A stretch of 64,000 nt of DNA, taken from positions 1 to 64,000 of the forward strand of contig JAJYSM010000010.1 of assembly GCA_021793575.1 (NCBI GenBank). The letters are read 5' to 3'. This stretch comes from Pseudomonadota bacterium. GTDB taxonomy: Bacteria; Pseudomonadota; Gammaproteobacteria; Xanthomonadales; Rhodanobacteraceae. Below the pieces are notes generated by a model. That model made no database searches. It had not been told where the DNA came from and saw only the letters and a list, made by a program, of their open reading frames with translations. Positions 17,352 through 29,656 of the stretch are shown in pieces. Position 1 is the stretch's first letter; each line of letters begins with the position of its first letter. The position numbers and the translations under genes are program-made.

Positions 17352-18694
17352 GCGAGCCGCTGCGCTATGTCAGCACCCGCGGCGGCAGCGCGGCGGTGCC
17401 GCTGAGCGAGGCGATCGCCGCCGGGCTGGCGCCGGATGGCGGCCTCTACGTGCCCACCGCGCTGCCGCGGCTGGACCCGGCCGCGTTCGATCCGCACGGC
17501 ACGCTGGCCACCACCGCCGCCACGCTGCTGGCGCCGTTCTTCGCCGGTGATCCGCTGACTGCGGCGCTGCCGGCGATCTGCGCCGAAACGTTCACCTTCG
17601 ACACGCCGCTGCGCGCGCTGGCGCACGATCCGTCGACGCTGATGCTGGAGCTGTTCCACGGTCCCACTTCCGCGTTCAAGGATGTCGGCGCGCGCTTCCT
17701 CGCCGCCTGCCTGCGCCGGCTGCCGCGCCGCGATGCGCGGGCGCTGACGATCCTGGTGGCGACCTCCGGCGACACCGGCGCGGCGGTCGCCGCTGCGTTC
17801 CATCGACAACCGGGCGTCCCGGCTCCCGATGTGCCGGCTCTTGATGTGCGTGTGGTGATTCTGTATCCCGACGGCCGCGTGTCGCCGCGCCAGGCGCACC
17901 AGCTCGGCTGCTTCGGCGACAACGTCCACGCGCTGCGCGTGGCCGGCCGCTTCGACGACTGCCAGCGGATGGTCAAGGCCGCGCTCGGCGATGCGGCGCT
18001 GCAGGCGGCGCTGCCGCTGTCCTCGGCCAACAGCATCAGCCTCGGCCGGCTGCTGCCGCAGATGAGCTACCACGCGCACGCCGCGCTGGGCTGGTGGCAC
18101 GCGCACGGCACGCCGCTGAACGTCATGGTGCCCACCGGCAACCTCGGCAACGCGCTGGCCTGCCTGTGGGCGCGGGAGATCGGCCTGCCAATCGGCCAGG
18201 TGCAGCTGAGCTGCAACGCCAACGCCACCCTGCCCGATTTTTTCGCCGGCGACGACTACCGACCGCGCGAAGCGGTCGCCACCGTGGCGAACGCGATGGA
18301 CGTGGGCGCGCCGAGCAACTTCGAGCGCCTGCGCTGGACCTTTCCCGACGACCGCGCGCTGCGCGCACGGCTGCAGGCGCACAGCGTCGACGACGCCGCG
18401 ATCCGCCACACCATAACGCACCACGCGGCCGCGCACGGCGAAGTGTTCTGTCCGCACACCGCCACCGCCGTGCACCGGCTCGATCAACTGCGCGCCGGGG
18501 GCGATGCGTCAGCCTGGGCGGTGGTCGCCACCGCGCATCCGGCCAAGTTCGACAGCGTGGTCGAGCCACTGCTGGGGCATCCGCTGGAAGTGCCCGCCGC
18601 GCTGGCCGCGATGCTGGCGCGCCCGGCCCACGCCGAGCCGCTGGCGGCCAACGACGGGGCCCTGCGCGATTGGCTTACCCGGCAACTGCCGTAG
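17348..18694 (+). CDS. thrC: threonine synthase
   Basis: A 448-residue PLP enzyme converting O-phosphohomoserine to threonine, last step of the pathway. Motifs: [19 protein letters not shown] at the N-terminus, the PLP-lysine region [18 protein letters not shown], the phosphate loop [30 protein letters not shown], and [16 protein letters not shown]. Length and order fit the ThrC of gammaproteobacteria. It overlaps thrB by 4 bases. An 18-residue segment around 155-170 ([12 protein letters not shown]) looks like a small species-specific insertion. No terminator follows before the ilv-leu promoter. Confidence 0.93.
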   Translation: MSEPLRYVSTRGGSAAVPLSEAIAAGLAPDGGLYVPTALPRLDPAAFDPHGTLATTAATLLAPFFAGDPLTAALPAICAETFTFDTPLRALAHDPSTLMLELFHGPTSAFKDVGARFLAACLRRLPRRDARALTILVATSGDTGAAVAAAFHRQPGVPAPDVPALDVRVVILYPDGRVSPRQAHQLGCFGDNVHALRVAGRFDDCQRMVKAALGDAALQAALPLSSANSISLGRLLPQMSYHAHAALGWWHAHGTPLNVMVPTGNLGNALACLWAREIGLPIGQVQLSCNANATLPDFFAGDDYRPREAVATVANAMDVGAPSNFERLRWTFPDDRALRARLQAHSVDDAAIRHTITHHAAAHGEVFCPHTATAVHRLDQLRAGGDASAWAVVATAHPAKFDSVVEPLLGHPLEVPAALAAMLARPAHAEPLAANDGALRDWLTRQLP

Positions 18695-18792
18695 GAATGC
18701 GGTGCCTGTGGGAGCCGTCGCAAGGGCAGTCGCAGTGGCGAACCTGGAGATCGTCTGGACTTCTGGACGTCCGAACGCCAATCCGCGATGGA

Positions 18793-18835
18793 TTCACATG
18801 AAACTGTTGACGCGGCCTGCGAACCTGCCCTATGG
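18793..18835 (+). promoter_or_regulatory. promoter of the ilv-leu operon
   Basis: TTGACG (18807-18812), 17 bases, CTATGG (18830-18835). TTCACATGAAACTGTTGACG (18793-18812) is 17/20 identical to the thr promoter segment. The predicted start point is at or within a base or two of the leader ATG (18843). Confidence 0.65.
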
Positions 18836-18842
18836 TCGGTTC

Positions 18843-18983
18843 ATGTCGCAACGCAGCAGCCACCACAGCCTCGCCCTGAGCCGTCGTCCCACGACGGTCG
18901 GCGACCCGCGGCTGAGCGGCGGCATCACCCTCCTGCTTTCCCTTGTACTCGTACTCCTCATTACCAGCGGAGGTGCGGGCTGA
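18843..18983 (+). CDS. branched-chain amino acid leader peptide
   Basis: A 46-codon frame with C-terminal GGITLLLSLVLVLLITSGG. Between 18924 and 18965 it carries seven Leu, two Val, two Ile and two Thr codons, so stalling could report any branched-chain amino acid. The ATG lies 7 bases after the -10 element with no room for a ribosome-binding site, implying leaderless translation. A U-tract attenuator follows at 19031-19061 and leuA at 19093. This is a classic attenuation arrangement. Confidence 0.85.
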   Translation: MSQRSSHHSLALSRRPTTVGDPRLSGGITLLLSLVLVLLITSGGAG

Positions 18984-19030
18984 CGGCTGTGTCCAGGTAA
19001 CCAAGCAACAAACCTGTGACTCCCCAAGAC

Positions 19031-19061
19031 CCCGCACCGACACCGGCGCGGGTTTTTTTTT
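19031..19061 (+). terminator. ilv-leu attenuator terminator
   Basis: CCCGC-A-CCG / CGG-C-GCGGG hairpin (19031-19052) followed by nine T residues (19053-19061). It lies between the leader peptide and leuA, so it should stop transcription when branched-chain aminoacyl-tRNAs are plentiful. Confidence 0.9.
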
Positions 19062-19092
19062 GGCCCTCATTCCCCACTCCAGGAAATCCCCG

Positions 19093-20676
<1,584 letters not shown>

Positions 20677-20689
20677 TCGAGGAGTCTGC

Positions 20690-21685
20690 ATGAACACGCC
20701 TTTCCTGTGGCACAACGGCCGCCTCAAACCCTGGGCCGACGCCACCACCCACGTCAGCACGCACGCGCTGCATTACGGCTCCTCGGTGTTCGAGGGCGAG
20801 CGCGTCTACGCCACGCCGCACGGTCCGGCCTACTTCCGCCTCGCCGACCACACCGCGCGGCTGTTCGAATCCGCCCGCGTGTATGACATCGACATCGGCT
20901 ACAGCGCGGACGCGATCAACGCCGCCTGCCGCGAACTGATCCGCGCCAACGCGATGCCGTCGGCCTACGTGCGCCCGATCGTGTTCCGCGGCGCCGGCGG
21001 GCTGGGCGTGCTGCCCAAGGACGGCGCGCCGGTGGACGTGGCGATCATGGCGCTGGCATGGGGCGCCTACCTGGGCGACGCACGCGAAAAGGGCGCCGAC
21101 GTGTGCGTGTCGTCGTGGCAGCGCCCCGCGCCGAACACGCTGCCGAGCTGGGCCAAGGCCGGCGGCAATTATCTTTCCAGCCAGCTGATCGCCGCCGAGG
21201 CGCGCCGCGGCGGCTACGACGAGGGCATCGCGCTGGGCCACAACGGCCTGCTCAGCGAAGGCGCGGGCGAAAACCTGTTCCTGGTCAGGAAGGGCAAGCT
21301 GCTCACGCCACCGACCAGCGCCGGCATCCTCGCCGGCATCACCCGCGATTCGGTGATCACGCTGGCGGCCGAGCTGGGGCTCGCCGTGGAGGAGCGCGAC
21401 CTGCCGCGCGAAGCCCTGTACACGGCGGACGAGATCTTCATGACCGGCACCGCCGCCGAGATCACCCCGGTGCGTTCGGTCGACCGCAAGACGGTGGGCG
21501 CTGGCCAACCCGGCCCGATCACCCGCGCCCTGCAGGACGCCTTCTTCGGCCTGTTCGACGGCCGCACCGAGGACCGCTGGGGCTGGCTGGGATATGTCGA
21601 TGCCGTGGAGCCACAACAAAGCGCGTTGCCTGCCAACGCCCGCGCCCCGGAACGGACGCACCAAACCTTGGAGATTTCGGCGTGA
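20690..21685 (+). CDS. ilvE: branched-chain aminotransferase
   Basis: A 331-residue fold-type IV PLP transaminase catalysing the last step to Val, Leu and Ile. Motifs: [34 protein letters not shown] with the PLP-binding Lys, [13 protein letters not shown] and [23 protein letters not shown] 20690 follows GAGGAG. The C-terminal 30 residues after WLGYVDAVE form a non-conserved tail, making it slightly longer than E. coli IlvE (309). Its TGA overlaps the GTG start of leuC. Confidence 0.94.
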   Translation: MNTPFLWHNGRLKPWADATTHVSTHALHYGSSVFEGERVYATPHGPAYFRLADHTARLFESARVYDIDIGYSADAINAACRELIRANAMPSAYVRPIVFRGAGGLGVLPKDGAPVDVAIMALAWGAYLGDAREKGADVCVSSWQRPAPNTLPSWAKAGGNYLSSQLIAAEARRGGYDEGIALGHNGLLSEGAGENLFLVRKGKLLTPPTSAGILAGITRDSVITLAAELGLAVEERDLPREALYTADEIFMTGTAAEITPVRSVDRKTVGAGQPGPITRALQDAFFGLFDGRTEDRWGWLGYVDAVEPQQSALPANARAPERTHQTLEISA

Positions 21686-23094
21686 CCGCAAAAACCCTGT
21701 TCGAAAAAATCTGGGACGCCCACGTGGTGGCGGCCGAGAGCACCGACACGCCGGCGATCCTCTACGTCGACCTGCACCTGGTGCACGAGGTCACCTCGCC
21801 GCAGGCGTTCACCGAGCTGCGCGAGCGCGGGCTGAAACTGCGCCGGCCCGAGCGCATGCTGGCCACGCTGGATCATTCCACCCCGACGCTGCCGACGGCC
21901 GCCAACGGCGAGCGGCCCTACGCGAACGACGAGGCGAAGGCGCAGGTCGCCCAGCTGGAAAGCAACTGCCGCGAATTCGGCGTCGCGCTGCACGGCTGGG
22001 ACAGCGCCGATCGCGGCATCGTGCACGTGATCGGCCCTGAGCTGGGCGTCACCCAGCCCGGCATGACCATCGTCTGCGGCGACAGCCACACTTCCACCCA
22101 CGGCGCGTTCGGTGCACTGGCCTTCGGCATCGGCACCACCGAGGTCGGCCACGTGATGGCCACCCAGTGCCTGCTGCAGCGCCGGCCCAAAACCCTTGCC
22201 ATCCATGTGGACGGCCAATTGCCCCAGGGCGTGGGCGCGAAGGATCTGATCCTGCACATCATCGGCCAGATCGGCGTGGATGGCGGCACCGGCCACGTCA
22301 TCGAATACCGCGGTCCGGCGATCGCGGCGCTCTCGATGGAGCAGCGCATGACGGTGTGCAACATGTCGATCGAGGCCGGCGCCCGCGCCGGCCTGATCGC
22401 CCCGGACGAGACCACGTTTGCATGGCTGCAGGGCCGGCCGCAGGCGCCACAGGGCGCGGCCTGGGACGCCGCCGTGGCGCGCTGGCGCCGGCTGCCCACC
22501 GACGCGGGCGCCCGCTTCGACCGCGAAGTGCGCATCGACGCCACGGCGGTGAAGCCCACCGTCACCTACGGCACGCATCCGGGCATGGCGATCGCGATGG
22601 ATGCGCCGGTGCCGCCCGCGCGCAACGCACAGGAAAAGCGCGCGCTGGAGTACATGCAGAGTCAACCCGGTCAGCCGATGCAGGGCATGCCGGTGGACGT
22701 GGTGTTCATCGGCAGCTGCACCAACTCGCGCCTGTCCGACCTGCGCGAAGCGGCCAACGTGCTGCGCGGCCGCCGCGTGGCATCGCGGGTACGCATGCTG
22801 GTGGTGCCTGGCTCCGAAGCGGTGCGCCGCGACGCCGAGCGCGAGGGCCTGCACCAGGTGTTCACCGCCGCCGGCGCCGAGTGGCGCGTGCCCGGCTGCT
22901 CGATGTGCATCGCCATGAATGGCGACCTGGCGCAACCGGGGCAGCTGGTGGTCTCCACCTCCAACCGCAACTTCGAGGGCCGCCAGGGCAAGGGCGCGCG
23001 CACCGTGCTGGCCAGCCCGGCGACGGCGGCGGCGTCGGCCGTGGCCGGCAGCATCGCCGACCCACGCGACTACCTGGTGGAGGTGGCGGCATGA
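21682..23094 (+). CDS. leuC: 3-isopropylmalate dehydratase large subunit
   Basis: A 470-residue aconitase-family subunit that, with LeuD, isomerises 2- to 3-isopropylmalate. GTG 21682 (overlapping the ilvE stop) gives the standard N-terminus [15 protein letters not shown]. The cluster ligands are visible: [16 protein letters not shown] (first Cys) and [11 protein letters not shown] (other two Cys). [20 protein letters not shown] is the conserved substrate block. It overlaps leuD by ATGA. Confidence 0.95.
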   Translation: MTAKTLFEKIWDAHVVAAESTDTPAILYVDLHLVHEVTSPQAFTELRERGLKLRRPERMLATLDHSTPTLPTAANGERPYANDEAKAQVAQLESNCREFGVALHGWDSADRGIVHVIGPELGVTQPGMTIVCGDSHTSTHGAFGALAFGIGTTEVGHVMATQCLLQRRPKTLAIHVDGQLPQGVGAKDLILHIIGQIGVDGGTGHVIEYRGPAIAALSMEQRMTVCNMSIEAGARAGLIAPDETTFAWLQGRPQAPQGAAWDAAVARWRRLPTDAGARFDREVRIDATAVKPTVTYGTHPGMAIAMDAPVPPARNAQEKRALEYMQSQPGQPMQGMPVDVVFIGSCTNSRLSDLREAANVLRGRRVASRVRMLVVPGSEAVRRDAEREGLHQVFTAAGAEWRVPGCSMCIAMNGDLAQPGQLVVSTSNRNFEGRQGKGARTVLASPATAAASAVAGSIADPRDYLVEVAA

Positions 23095-23678
23095 AGCCGG
23101 TCACCCGCATCCACTCGCGCACCGCCGTGCTGGCCGATGAAAACATCGACACCGACCGCATCATTCCGGCGCGCTTCCTCACCACCACCACGCGTGAGGG
23201 CCTGGGCCGGCTGTGCTTCCACGACTGGCGTTACCAGGCCGACGGCAGCGACAACCCGGCCTTTCCGCTGAACCAGCCGCAGGCGCAGAGCTGCGCGATT
23301 CTCGTCGCCGGTCAGAACTTCGGCTGCGGCTCCTCGCGCGAGCACGCGCCGTGGGCACTGCTGGACTACGGCATCCAGGCGGTGCTGTGCAGCGAGCTGG
23401 CGGACATCTTCCGCAACAACGCGCTGAAGAACGGCCTGCTGGCGATCACGGTGAGCGAGGGCGAGCACCGCTGGCTGCTGGAGCATCCGGGCAGCGAGCT
23501 GGCGATCGACGTGCGCGGCGAATTCATCGAGTTGCCCGACGGCGGCCGCATCGCGTTCCAGCTGGAACCGTTCGCACGGCACTGCCTGCTCCACGGCGTC
23601 GACCAGCTGGGCTACCTGCTGCAGCACGCCGACGCCATCACCCGTTACGAACAACAGCATCAGGAGCAAGTGGCATGA
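23091..23678 (+). CDS. leuD: 3-isopropylmalate dehydratase small subunit
   Basis: A 195-residue swivelling-domain subunit. Motifs: [40 protein letters not shown] (substrate loop) and [13 protein letters not shown]. Length is close to the family norm (about 200). It is joined to leuC and leuB by 4-base overlaps on both sides, consistent with coupled translation of LeuC, LeuD and LeuB. Confidence 0.95.
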   Translation: MKPVTRIHSRTAVLADENIDTDRIIPARFLTTTTREGLGRLCFHDWRYQADGSDNPAFPLNQPQAQSCAILVAGQNFGCGSSREHAPWALLDYGIQAVLCSELADIFRNNALKNGLLAITVSEGEHRWLLEHPGSELAIDVRGEFIELPDGGRIAFQLEPFARHCLLHGVDQLGYLLQHADAITRYEQQHQEQVA

Positions 23679-24805
23679 AAGCCCATATCGTCACCCTGCC
23701 CGGCGACGGCGTCGGCAGCGAGGTCACCGCGGCCGCGGTCGCCGTGCTGCAGGACGTGGCCGAACACTACGGTCACCATTTCGCGTTCGAGCAACACGCC
23801 ATCGGCGGCGGTGCCATCGACGCCTGCGGCGAGCCGCTGCCGGCCGCTACGCTGGCCGCCTGCCAGCGTGCCGATGCGGTGCTGCTGGGCGCGGTCGGTG
23901 GCCCGAAGTGGTCCGACCCGAACGCGCCGGTGCGCCCCGAGCAGGGCCTGCTGGCGCTGCGCGCCGCGCTCGGCGTGTACGCCAACCTGCGCCCGCTGCA
24001 GGTGCATCCGGCGCTGGCGAACCTGTCGCCGCTGAAGAACCAGAAGCTGAAAGACGTCGACGTGCTGTTCGTGCGCGAGCTCACCGGCGGCGCCTACTTC
24101 GGCGCCAAAACGCGCAGCGCCGACGCCGCCACCGACGAATGCAAATACACGGTGACCGAGATCGAGCGCGTGGTGCGCCGCGCGTTCGAGCTGGCGCGCG
24201 GCCGCCGGCGCCAGCTCACCTCGGTCGACAAGGCCAACGTGCTGGAAACCTCGCGGCTGTGGCGCAGCACCGTGCAGCGCGTGGCCGCCGACTACCCTGA
24301 CGTGACCGTCGAGCACCAGCTGGTCGACTCGATGGCGATGCTGTTGCTGACCCAGCCTTCGCGCTACGACGTGGTGGTCACCGAAAACCTGTTCGGCGAC
24401 ATCCTCACCGACGAGGCGGCCGCGCTGGCCGGCTCGCTCGGGCTGCTGCCGTCGGCCTCGCTGGGCGACCCCTCGACTTCGGCTTCGCCAACGCTCAGGA
24501 CAGGCACGCGCGGACTGTACGAGCCGATCCACGGCTCGGCGCCGGACATCGCCGGCCAGGGCGTAGCCAACCCGGTCGGCGCGATCCTCTCCGCCGCGCT
24601 GCTGCTGCGCCACTCGCTGGGGCTGGAGGAAGAGGCGCAGGCGGTCGAGGCCGCGGTGCAGGAAGTGCTGGAGCACGGCCCGCGCAGCCGCGACCTCGGC
24701 GGCAGCGCCGGCACCGCTGCGGTGCGCGACGCCGTGCTGGTGGCACTGGAGCAGCACGCCAGCATCCACCACGCCTTTTTTGCCGGCGTGCGCGCATGCG
24801 GCTGA
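23675..24805 (+). CDS. leuB: 3-isopropylmalate dehydrogenase
   Basis: A 376-residue NAD-dependent oxidative decarboxylase. Motifs: LPGDGVGSEVTAAA, GAVGGPKWSD, RELTGGAYFGAKTR, VDKANVLETSRLWR, VTENLFGDILTDEAAAL and LYEPIHGSAPDIAGQGVANP. An unusual insert, DPSTSASPTLRTGT (about residues 265-278, DNA 24467-24508), separates GLLPSASLG from RGLYEPIHGSAPD, where the family normally has only two or three residues. It stays in frame. ATG 23675 overlaps leuD. Confidence 0.93.
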   Translation: MKAHIVTLPGDGVGSEVTAAAVAVLQDVAEHYGHHFAFEQHAIGGGAIDACGEPLPAATLAACQRADAVLLGAVGGPKWSDPNAPVRPEQGLLALRAALGVYANLRPLQVHPALANLSPLKNQKLKDVDVLFVRELTGGAYFGAKTRSADAATDECKYTVTEIERVVRRAFELARGRRRQLTSVDKANVLETSRLWRSTVQRVAADYPDVTVEHQLVDSMAMLLLTQPSRYDVVVTENLFGDILTDEAAALAGSLGLLPSASLGDPSTSASPTLRTGTRGLYEPIHGSAPDIAGQGVANPVGAILSAALLLRHSLGLEEEAQAVEAAVQEVLEHGPRSRDLGGSAGTAAVRDAVLVALEQHASIHHAFFAGVRACG

Positions 24806-24853
24806 TGCGCGCGCCCGATCGAATCCGGACACGTCCCGTGTCCAACCCTTGTT

Positions 24854-24940
24854 CCCCCTGCGGGCATGCGGCCGGGCATCTGCCCCTGTGGCAACCGACT
24901 CTCCTCGGCGCCAACTCTCCACGGCCCGCCCCGCAGGGGG
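24854..24940. repeat. long-range inverted repeat between leuB and ilvD
   Basis: CCCCCTGCGGG (24854-24864) and its exact complement CCCGCAGGGGG (24930-24940) enclose 65 bases in the only sizeable gap (165 bases) of the leu half of the operon. In RNA this is an 11-bp stem ending 30 bases before ilvD. It may be an mRNA-stability or processing element; no U-tract follows. Confidence 0.5.
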
Positions 24941-24970
24941 ACATTCACCTGTTCAACATCCGGAGCACCC

Positions 24971-26677
24971 ATGCGCAGTGATGTGATGAAAAGCGGTCCC
25001 GACCGCGCGCCGGCGCGCGCCATGATGCGCGCCACCGGCCTCGACGACGCGGCGATCGCGCGGCCGCTGGTGGCGGTGGTGCACACCTGGTCCAACGTGA
25101 GTCCGTGCAACCTCAACCTGCGCGAGCTGGCCCAGGCCGCGATCGAAGGGGTGCGTGCCGCCGGCGGCACGCCGATCGAGTTCAACACCATCGCCATCAC
25201 CGACGGCATGGCGATGGGCACGCCCGGCATGCGCGCCTCGCTGGTCAGCCGCGAGGTGATCGCCGACTCGATCGAGCTGGCGGTGGACGGCCATTCGCTG
25301 GATGCGATGGTGGTGCTGTGCGGCTGCGACAAGACGATCCCCGCCGCCGCGATGGCGATGGCGCGGCTGAACATTCCGGCGGTGGCGCTGTACGGCGGCA
25401 GCATCGCGCACGGCACCCACGACCACCACCCGATCACCATCCAGCAGGTGTTCGAGGCAGTCGGCGCGCACGGCGCAGGCAAGATCGACGACTCCGAACT
25501 GGCCAGCGTCGAGCGCGACGCCTGCCCCGGCGCTGGCGCCTGCGGCGGCCAGTTCACCGCCAACACCATGGCGATGGTGCTGACCACGCTGGGGCTGTCG
25601 CCGCTGGGCTTCAACGACATTCCCGCCACCCATCCGGCCAAGGTCGCGGCGGCGCGGCGCTGCGGCGAGCTGGTGATGGAATGCCTCGCGGCCAAACGCA
25701 CGCCGCGCGAGCTGCTGACCCGCACTTCGCTGCGCAACGCGGCGCGCATGGTCGCCGCCACCGCCGGCTCCACCAACGCGATACTGCACCTGCTGGCGAT
25801 CGCGCGCGAGGCCAGCGTGCCGTGGACAATCGAGGATTTCGAGCCGGCATCAAAGGACACGCCGGTGATCGCCGACCTGCTGCCCGCCGGCCGCTACACC
25901 GCGGTGGAACTGTTCGGCGCCGGCGGCAGCGCCTGCGTGGCGCGCGAGCTGATCGCCGCCGGCATGCTGGAGGATGCACCCACCGTCACCGGCCGCAGCC
26001 TGTTCGACGAAGTGGCCGCCGCGCCACGCGCCGATAAGCAGCACGTGGTGCATCCGGTGAACGCCCCGCTGAAGCCGCGCGGCGGCTACTCGATCCTCTA
26101 CGGCAACCTGGCGCCCGAGGGCTGCATCCTGAAGCTGGCCGGCAAGGACAGCGGCCATTTCGAAGGCACCGCGCGCGTGTTCGAGAGCGAGGAGGAAGCG
26201 TTTGCCGCGGTGCAGGGCGACCGCATCCGCGCCGGCGACGTGCTGGTGATCCGCAACGAAGGCCCGGCCGGCGGCCCCGGCATGCGCGAGATGCTCGGCG
26301 TCACCGCGGCGCTGATCGGCCGCGGCCTGGGCAACGACGTGGCGCTGATCACCGACGGCCGCTTCTCCGGCGCCACCCACGGTTTCATGGTCGGCCACAT
26401 CGCGCCGGAGGCGGCGCGCGGCGGCCCGATCGCGCTGCTGCGCGAGGGCGATCGGGTGGTGATCGACGCCGGGCAGCGCGAGCTGCGCACCAGCGCCGAC
26501 CTGGAAAGCCGCCGCGCCGGCTGGCGCGCGCCGCCACCAAAAGTCACCCGCGGCGTGCTGGCCAAATACGCGCTGCTGGCCGGCTCCGCTTCCGACGGCG
26601 CCACCACCCATCCCGATACGGCCGTCCAGACGGCCAAACACATGCCTATCAAATCCGACCAAGGAGTCATCGCATGA
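24971..26677 (+). CDS. ilvD: dihydroxy-acid dehydratase
   Basis: A 568-residue iron-sulphur dehydratase making 2-keto acids in Val and Ile synthesis. Motifs: [19 protein letters not shown] (first cluster Cys), [20 protein letters not shown], and [21 protein letters not shown]-terminal [20 protein letters not shown] is the conserved substrate segment. ATG 24971 is preceded by GGAG. The short form (about 560 residues) with three visible cluster cysteines resembles the [2Fe-2S] branch rather than E. coli IlvD. ATGA overlap with ilvC. Confidence 0.94.
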   Translation: MRSDVMKSGPDRAPARAMMRATGLDDAAIARPLVAVVHTWSNVSPCNLNLRELAQAAIEGVRAAGGTPIEFNTIAITDGMAMGTPGMRASLVSREVIADSIELAVDGHSLDAMVVLCGCDKTIPAAAMAMARLNIPAVALYGGSIAHGTHDHHPITIQQVFEAVGAHGAGKIDDSELASVERDACPGAGACGGQFTANTMAMVLTTLGLSPLGFNDIPATHPAKVAAARRCGELVMECLAAKRTPRELLTRTSLRNAARMVAATAGSTNAILHLLAIAREASVPWTIEDFEPASKDTPVIADLLPAGRYTAVELFGAGGSACVARELIAAGMLEDAPTVTGRSLFDEVAAAPRADKQHVVHPVNAPLKPRGGYSILYGNLAPEGCILKLAGKDSGHFEGTARVFESEEEAFAAVQGDRIRAGDVLVIRNEGPAGGPGMREMLGVTAALIGRGLGNDVALITDGRFSGATHGFMVGHIAPEAARGGPIALLREGDRVVIDAGQRELRTSADLESRRAGWRAPPPKVTRGVLAKYALLAGSASDGATTHPDTAVQTAKHMPIKSDQGVIA

Positions 26678-27699
26678 GCACCAACAAAACATCCAACCCC
26701 CTCGCCAAGGCGCGCATCGCGGTACTCGGCTATGGCAGCCAGGGCCGCGCGCACGCGCTCAACCTGCGCGACTCCGGCCTCGACGTGGTGGTCGGCCTGC
26801 GCCCGAATGGCCCGACCTGGCACCAGGCGGTGGCCGACGGCCTGCGCGTGATGGAACCGGCCGAGGCGGTGAAAGGCGCCGATCTGGTCGCGGTGCTGAC
26901 GCCGGACATGGTGCAGCCCACGCTGTACAAGGAGTCGATCGAGCCGAACATCAAGCCCGGCGCCGCGCTGCTGTTCGCGCACGGCTTCAACGTGCACTTC
27001 GGGCAGATCGTGCCGCGCGCCGACATCGACGTGATCCTGGTCGCGCCCAAGGGTCCCGGCGCGCTGGTGCGCAGCGAGTACGAGCGCGGTCGCGGCGTGC
27101 CGTGCATCTGGGCGGTGCAGCAGGACGTCAGCGGCCAGGCCGAGGCGACGACCAGGGGCTATGCCGACGGCATCGGCGGCGGCCGCGCGATGATCATCAA
27201 GACCGACTTCAAGGAAGAGACCGAGACCGACCTGTTCGGTGAGCAGGCGGTGCTGTGCGGCGGCGCCAGCGAGCTGGTGATCGCGGGCTTCGAGACGCTG
27301 GTCGAGGCCGGCTACCAGCCGGAGATCGCCTACTACGAGGTAATGCACGAACTGAAGCTGATCGTCGACCTGTTCTACGAGGGCGGCCTGACCAAGATGC
27401 TGCAGTTCGTCTCCGAGACGGCGCAATACGGCGACTACGTGAGCGGCCCGCGGGTGATCGACGCCGGCGTCAAGGCGCGCATGAAGGACGTGCTGCGCGA
27501 CATCCAGGACGGCACCTTCGCGCGCAACTGGACCGCTGAATACAAGGCTGGCCTGCCGAACTACAAGCGCCTGAAGCAGGCCGATCTCGAGCATCCGATT
27601 GAGAAAGTCGGCGCCAGATTGCGCGCGCAGATGCCGTGGCTGCAACCCAGCCCGCAGGCTGCCAAGCCCGCCGTCGAACCGTTGAAGAAAGTCGGCTGA
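26674..27699 (+). CDS. ilvC: ketol-acid reductoisomerase (class I)
   Basis: A 341-residue NADPH-dependent isomeroreductase acting on 2-acetolactate and 2-aceto-2-hydroxybutyrate. The N-terminal Rossmann motif [19 protein letters not shown], then [20 protein letters not shown] and the knotted C-terminal domain with [13 protein letters not shown] and [19 protein letters not shown] (Mg ligands) identify the short class I form. It follows ilvD by a 4-base overlap. A hairpin lies after its stop. Confidence 0.95.
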   Translation: MSTNKTSNPLAKARIAVLGYGSQGRAHALNLRDSGLDVVVGLRPNGPTWHQAVADGLRVMEPAEAVKGADLVAVLTPDMVQPTLYKESIEPNIKPGAALLFAHGFNVHFGQIVPRADIDVILVAPKGPGALVRSEYERGRGVPCIWAVQQDVSGQAEATTRGYADGIGGGRAMIIKTDFKEETETDLFGEQAVLCGGASELVIAGFETLVEAGYQPEIAYYEVMHELKLIVDLFYEGGLTKMLQFVSETAQYGDYVSGPRVIDAGVKARMKDVLRDIQDGTFARNWTAEYKAGLPNYKRLKQADLEHPIEKVGARLRAQMPWLQPSPQAAKPAVEPLKKVG

Positions 27700-27705
27700 A
27701 GCTGC

Positions 27706-27732
27706 CCCGCCCTCTCCACCGGAAAGGGCGGG
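27706..27732 (+). promoter_or_regulatory. intra-operon hairpin after ilvC
   Basis: CCCGCCCT / AGGGCGGG (27706-27713 and 27725-27732) lies in the 65-base gap between ilvC and ilvG. There is no U-tract. It could stabilise the upstream message or reduce read-through; it is not a convincing terminator. Confidence 0.45.
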
Positions 27733-27764
27733 CACGCAAACCGCATGGTTGAGGAGTTTCGCTG

Positions 27765-29645
27765 GTGAATGTGCAGACCTTGAAAACCGAACCCGCCGCC
27801 GTCCCGCATCCGGCGCGTCACCCGCTTGCCGGCACCGCGATGAGCGGCGCCGACATCGTGGTGCAGGTGCTTGCCGACGAGGGCGTCGATGTCACCTTCG
27901 GCTACTCCGGCGGCGCGATCCTGCCGGTGTACGACGCGATCTTCCGCTACAACGCCGAACACGTGCGCGACGACGGCAGCGAGCCGATGCCGCTGATCGT
28001 GCCGGCCAACGAGCAGGGCGCGGGCTTCATGGCGGCCGGCTACGCGCGCGCGTCGGGCAAGGTCGGCGTGGCGGTGGTCACCTCCGGCCCCGGCGCCACC
28101 AACATGGTGACGCCGGTGCGCGACTCAATGGCCGATTCGATCCCGCTGGTGGTGATCTGCGGCCAGGTGCCGACCGCGGCGATCGGCAGCGACGCGTTCC
28201 AGGAAGCGCCGGTCAGCAACATCATGGGCGCCTGCGCCAAGCACGTGTTCCTGCTCACCGACGCGCGCCGGCTGGAATCCACTCTGCGCACCGCCTTCGA
28301 GATCGCCCGCAGCGGCCGGCCTGGGCCGGTGGTGGTGGATATTCCCAAGGACGTGCAGAACACCTTGCTCACCTTCGAAGGCGAAGGGGTGCTGGCGATA
28401 CCCGGCTATCGCGCGCGGCTGCGCGCGGTGGAGCAGGCCAGCCTCAGCGACGCCGACTGCGCGGCGTTTTTCGCGGCGCTGGAACGCGCGCAACGGCCGC
28501 TGATCTACGCCGGCGGCGGGGTGATCGCGGGGGAAGCGTCGGCGGCGCTGCGCGCGTTCGCCGAGGCGTTCGGGCTGCCGGTCACCACCACCCTGATGGG
28601 GCTGGGCGTAGTCGATACCACCGCGCCGCTGGCGCTGCACATGCTGGGCATGCACGGCGCCGCCTACGCCAACTACGCGGTGGAGGACTGCGACTTCCTG
28701 CTGGCGCTGGGCGCGCGCTTCGACGATCGTGTCGCCGGCGTGCCGGAGCAGTTTGCACCACGCGCGAAGTTCATCGCCCAGGTCGACATCGATCCGGCCG
28801 AGATCGGCAAGGTGAAGGCGATGGACTGGCATCACTGCGGCCCGCTGGTGCGCACGCTGGAGCGGCTGCTGCGCTACGGCAAGGCACGCGGCCTGCGCCC
28901 GCTGGAGGATCGCCGCTACGCGCCGTGGCATGCGCACGTGGCCGAACTCAAGCGCGTGCACGCGATGAACTACGACCGCGCCAGCGCGCTGATCCAGCCG
29001 TACGCGGTGATCGAGGCGATCAACCGCATCGCCGACGGCCGCGCCATCATCAGCACCGGCGTGGGCCAGCACCAGATGTGGGCGGCGCAGTATTTCGACT
29101 TCCGCCAGCCGCGCCAGTGGCTCACCTCCGGCTCGATGGGCACGATGGGCTTCGGCCTGCCGGCGGCGATCGGCGCGCAGTTCGCCCGCCGCGACGCGCT
29201 GGTGATCGACATCGACGGCGACGCCAGCATCCGCATGAACCTCGGCGAGCTGGAAACCGTCACCACCTACCGCCTGCCGGTGAAGGTGGTGGTGATGAAC
29301 AACATGGGCGACGGCATGGTGCGGCAGTGGCAGAAGCTGTTCTTCAAGGGCCGCTTCGCCGCCTCCGACAAGAGCCTGCACAAGAAGGATTTCATCAAGG
29401 CCGCCGAGGCCGACGGCTTCGCGTGGGCACAGCGGCTGAGCGCGCCAGGCGACATCGAGCGCGTGGTTGCCGACTTCCTCGCCTTCGACGGCCCGGCGTT
29501 CCTGGAAGTGATGATCGACCCGGACGCCGGCGTGTATCCGATGGTCGGCCCCGGCGCCACCTACGCGCAGATGATCACCGGCGATTTCATCGCTTCGCGC
29601 AGCGCCGCCGCGCTGCCCGAAGCCAGCCCCACGAGCATGTTTTGA
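27765..29645 (+). CDS. ilvG: acetolactate synthase large subunit
   Basis: A 626-residue ThDP enzyme condensing pyruvate with pyruvate or 2-ketobutyrate. GTG 27765 has GAGGAG 8 bases upstream. Motifs: [37 protein letters not shown] with the catalytic Glu, [13 protein letters not shown], and the ThDP-binding [19 protein letters not shown] with its downstream [15 protein letters not shown] 35-residue N-terminal extension precedes the catalytic fold. The pairing with a 96-residue subunit resembles IlvGM. Confidence 0.94.
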   Translation: MNVQTLKTEPAAVPHPARHPLAGTAMSGADIVVQVLADEGVDVTFGYSGGAILPVYDAIFRYNAEHVRDDGSEPMPLIVPANEQGAGFMAAGYARASGKVGVAVVTSGPGATNMVTPVRDSMADSIPLVVICGQVPTAAIGSDAFQEAPVSNIMGACAKHVFLLTDARRLESTLRTAFEIARSGRPGPVVVDIPKDVQNTLLTFEGEGVLAIPGYRARLRAVEQASLSDADCAAFFAALERAQRPLIYAGGGVIAGEASAALRAFAEAFGLPVTTTLMGLGVVDTTAPLALHMLGMHGAAYANYAVEDCDFLLALGARFDDRVAGVPEQFAPRAKFIAQVDIDPAEIGKVKAMDWHHCGPLVRTLERLLRYGKARGLRPLEDRRYAPWHAHVAELKRVHAMNYDRASALIQPYAVIEAINRIADGRAIISTGVGQHQMWAAQYFDFRQPRQWLTSGSMGTMGFGLPAAIGAQFARRDALVIDIDGDASIRMNLGELETVTTYRLPVKVVVMNNMGDGMVRQWQKLFFKGRFAASDKSLHKKDFIKAAEADGFAWAQRLSAPGDIERVVADFLAFDGPAFLEVMIDPDAGVYPMVGPGATYAQMITGDFIASRSAAALPEASPTSMF

Positions 29646-29656
29646 GCGCCACTGCC

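Noticed and set aside
29642-29656. TTG start for ilvM overlapping the ilvG stop
   Set aside because: It is possible, but the ATG at 29657 gives the normal start of the ACT domain.
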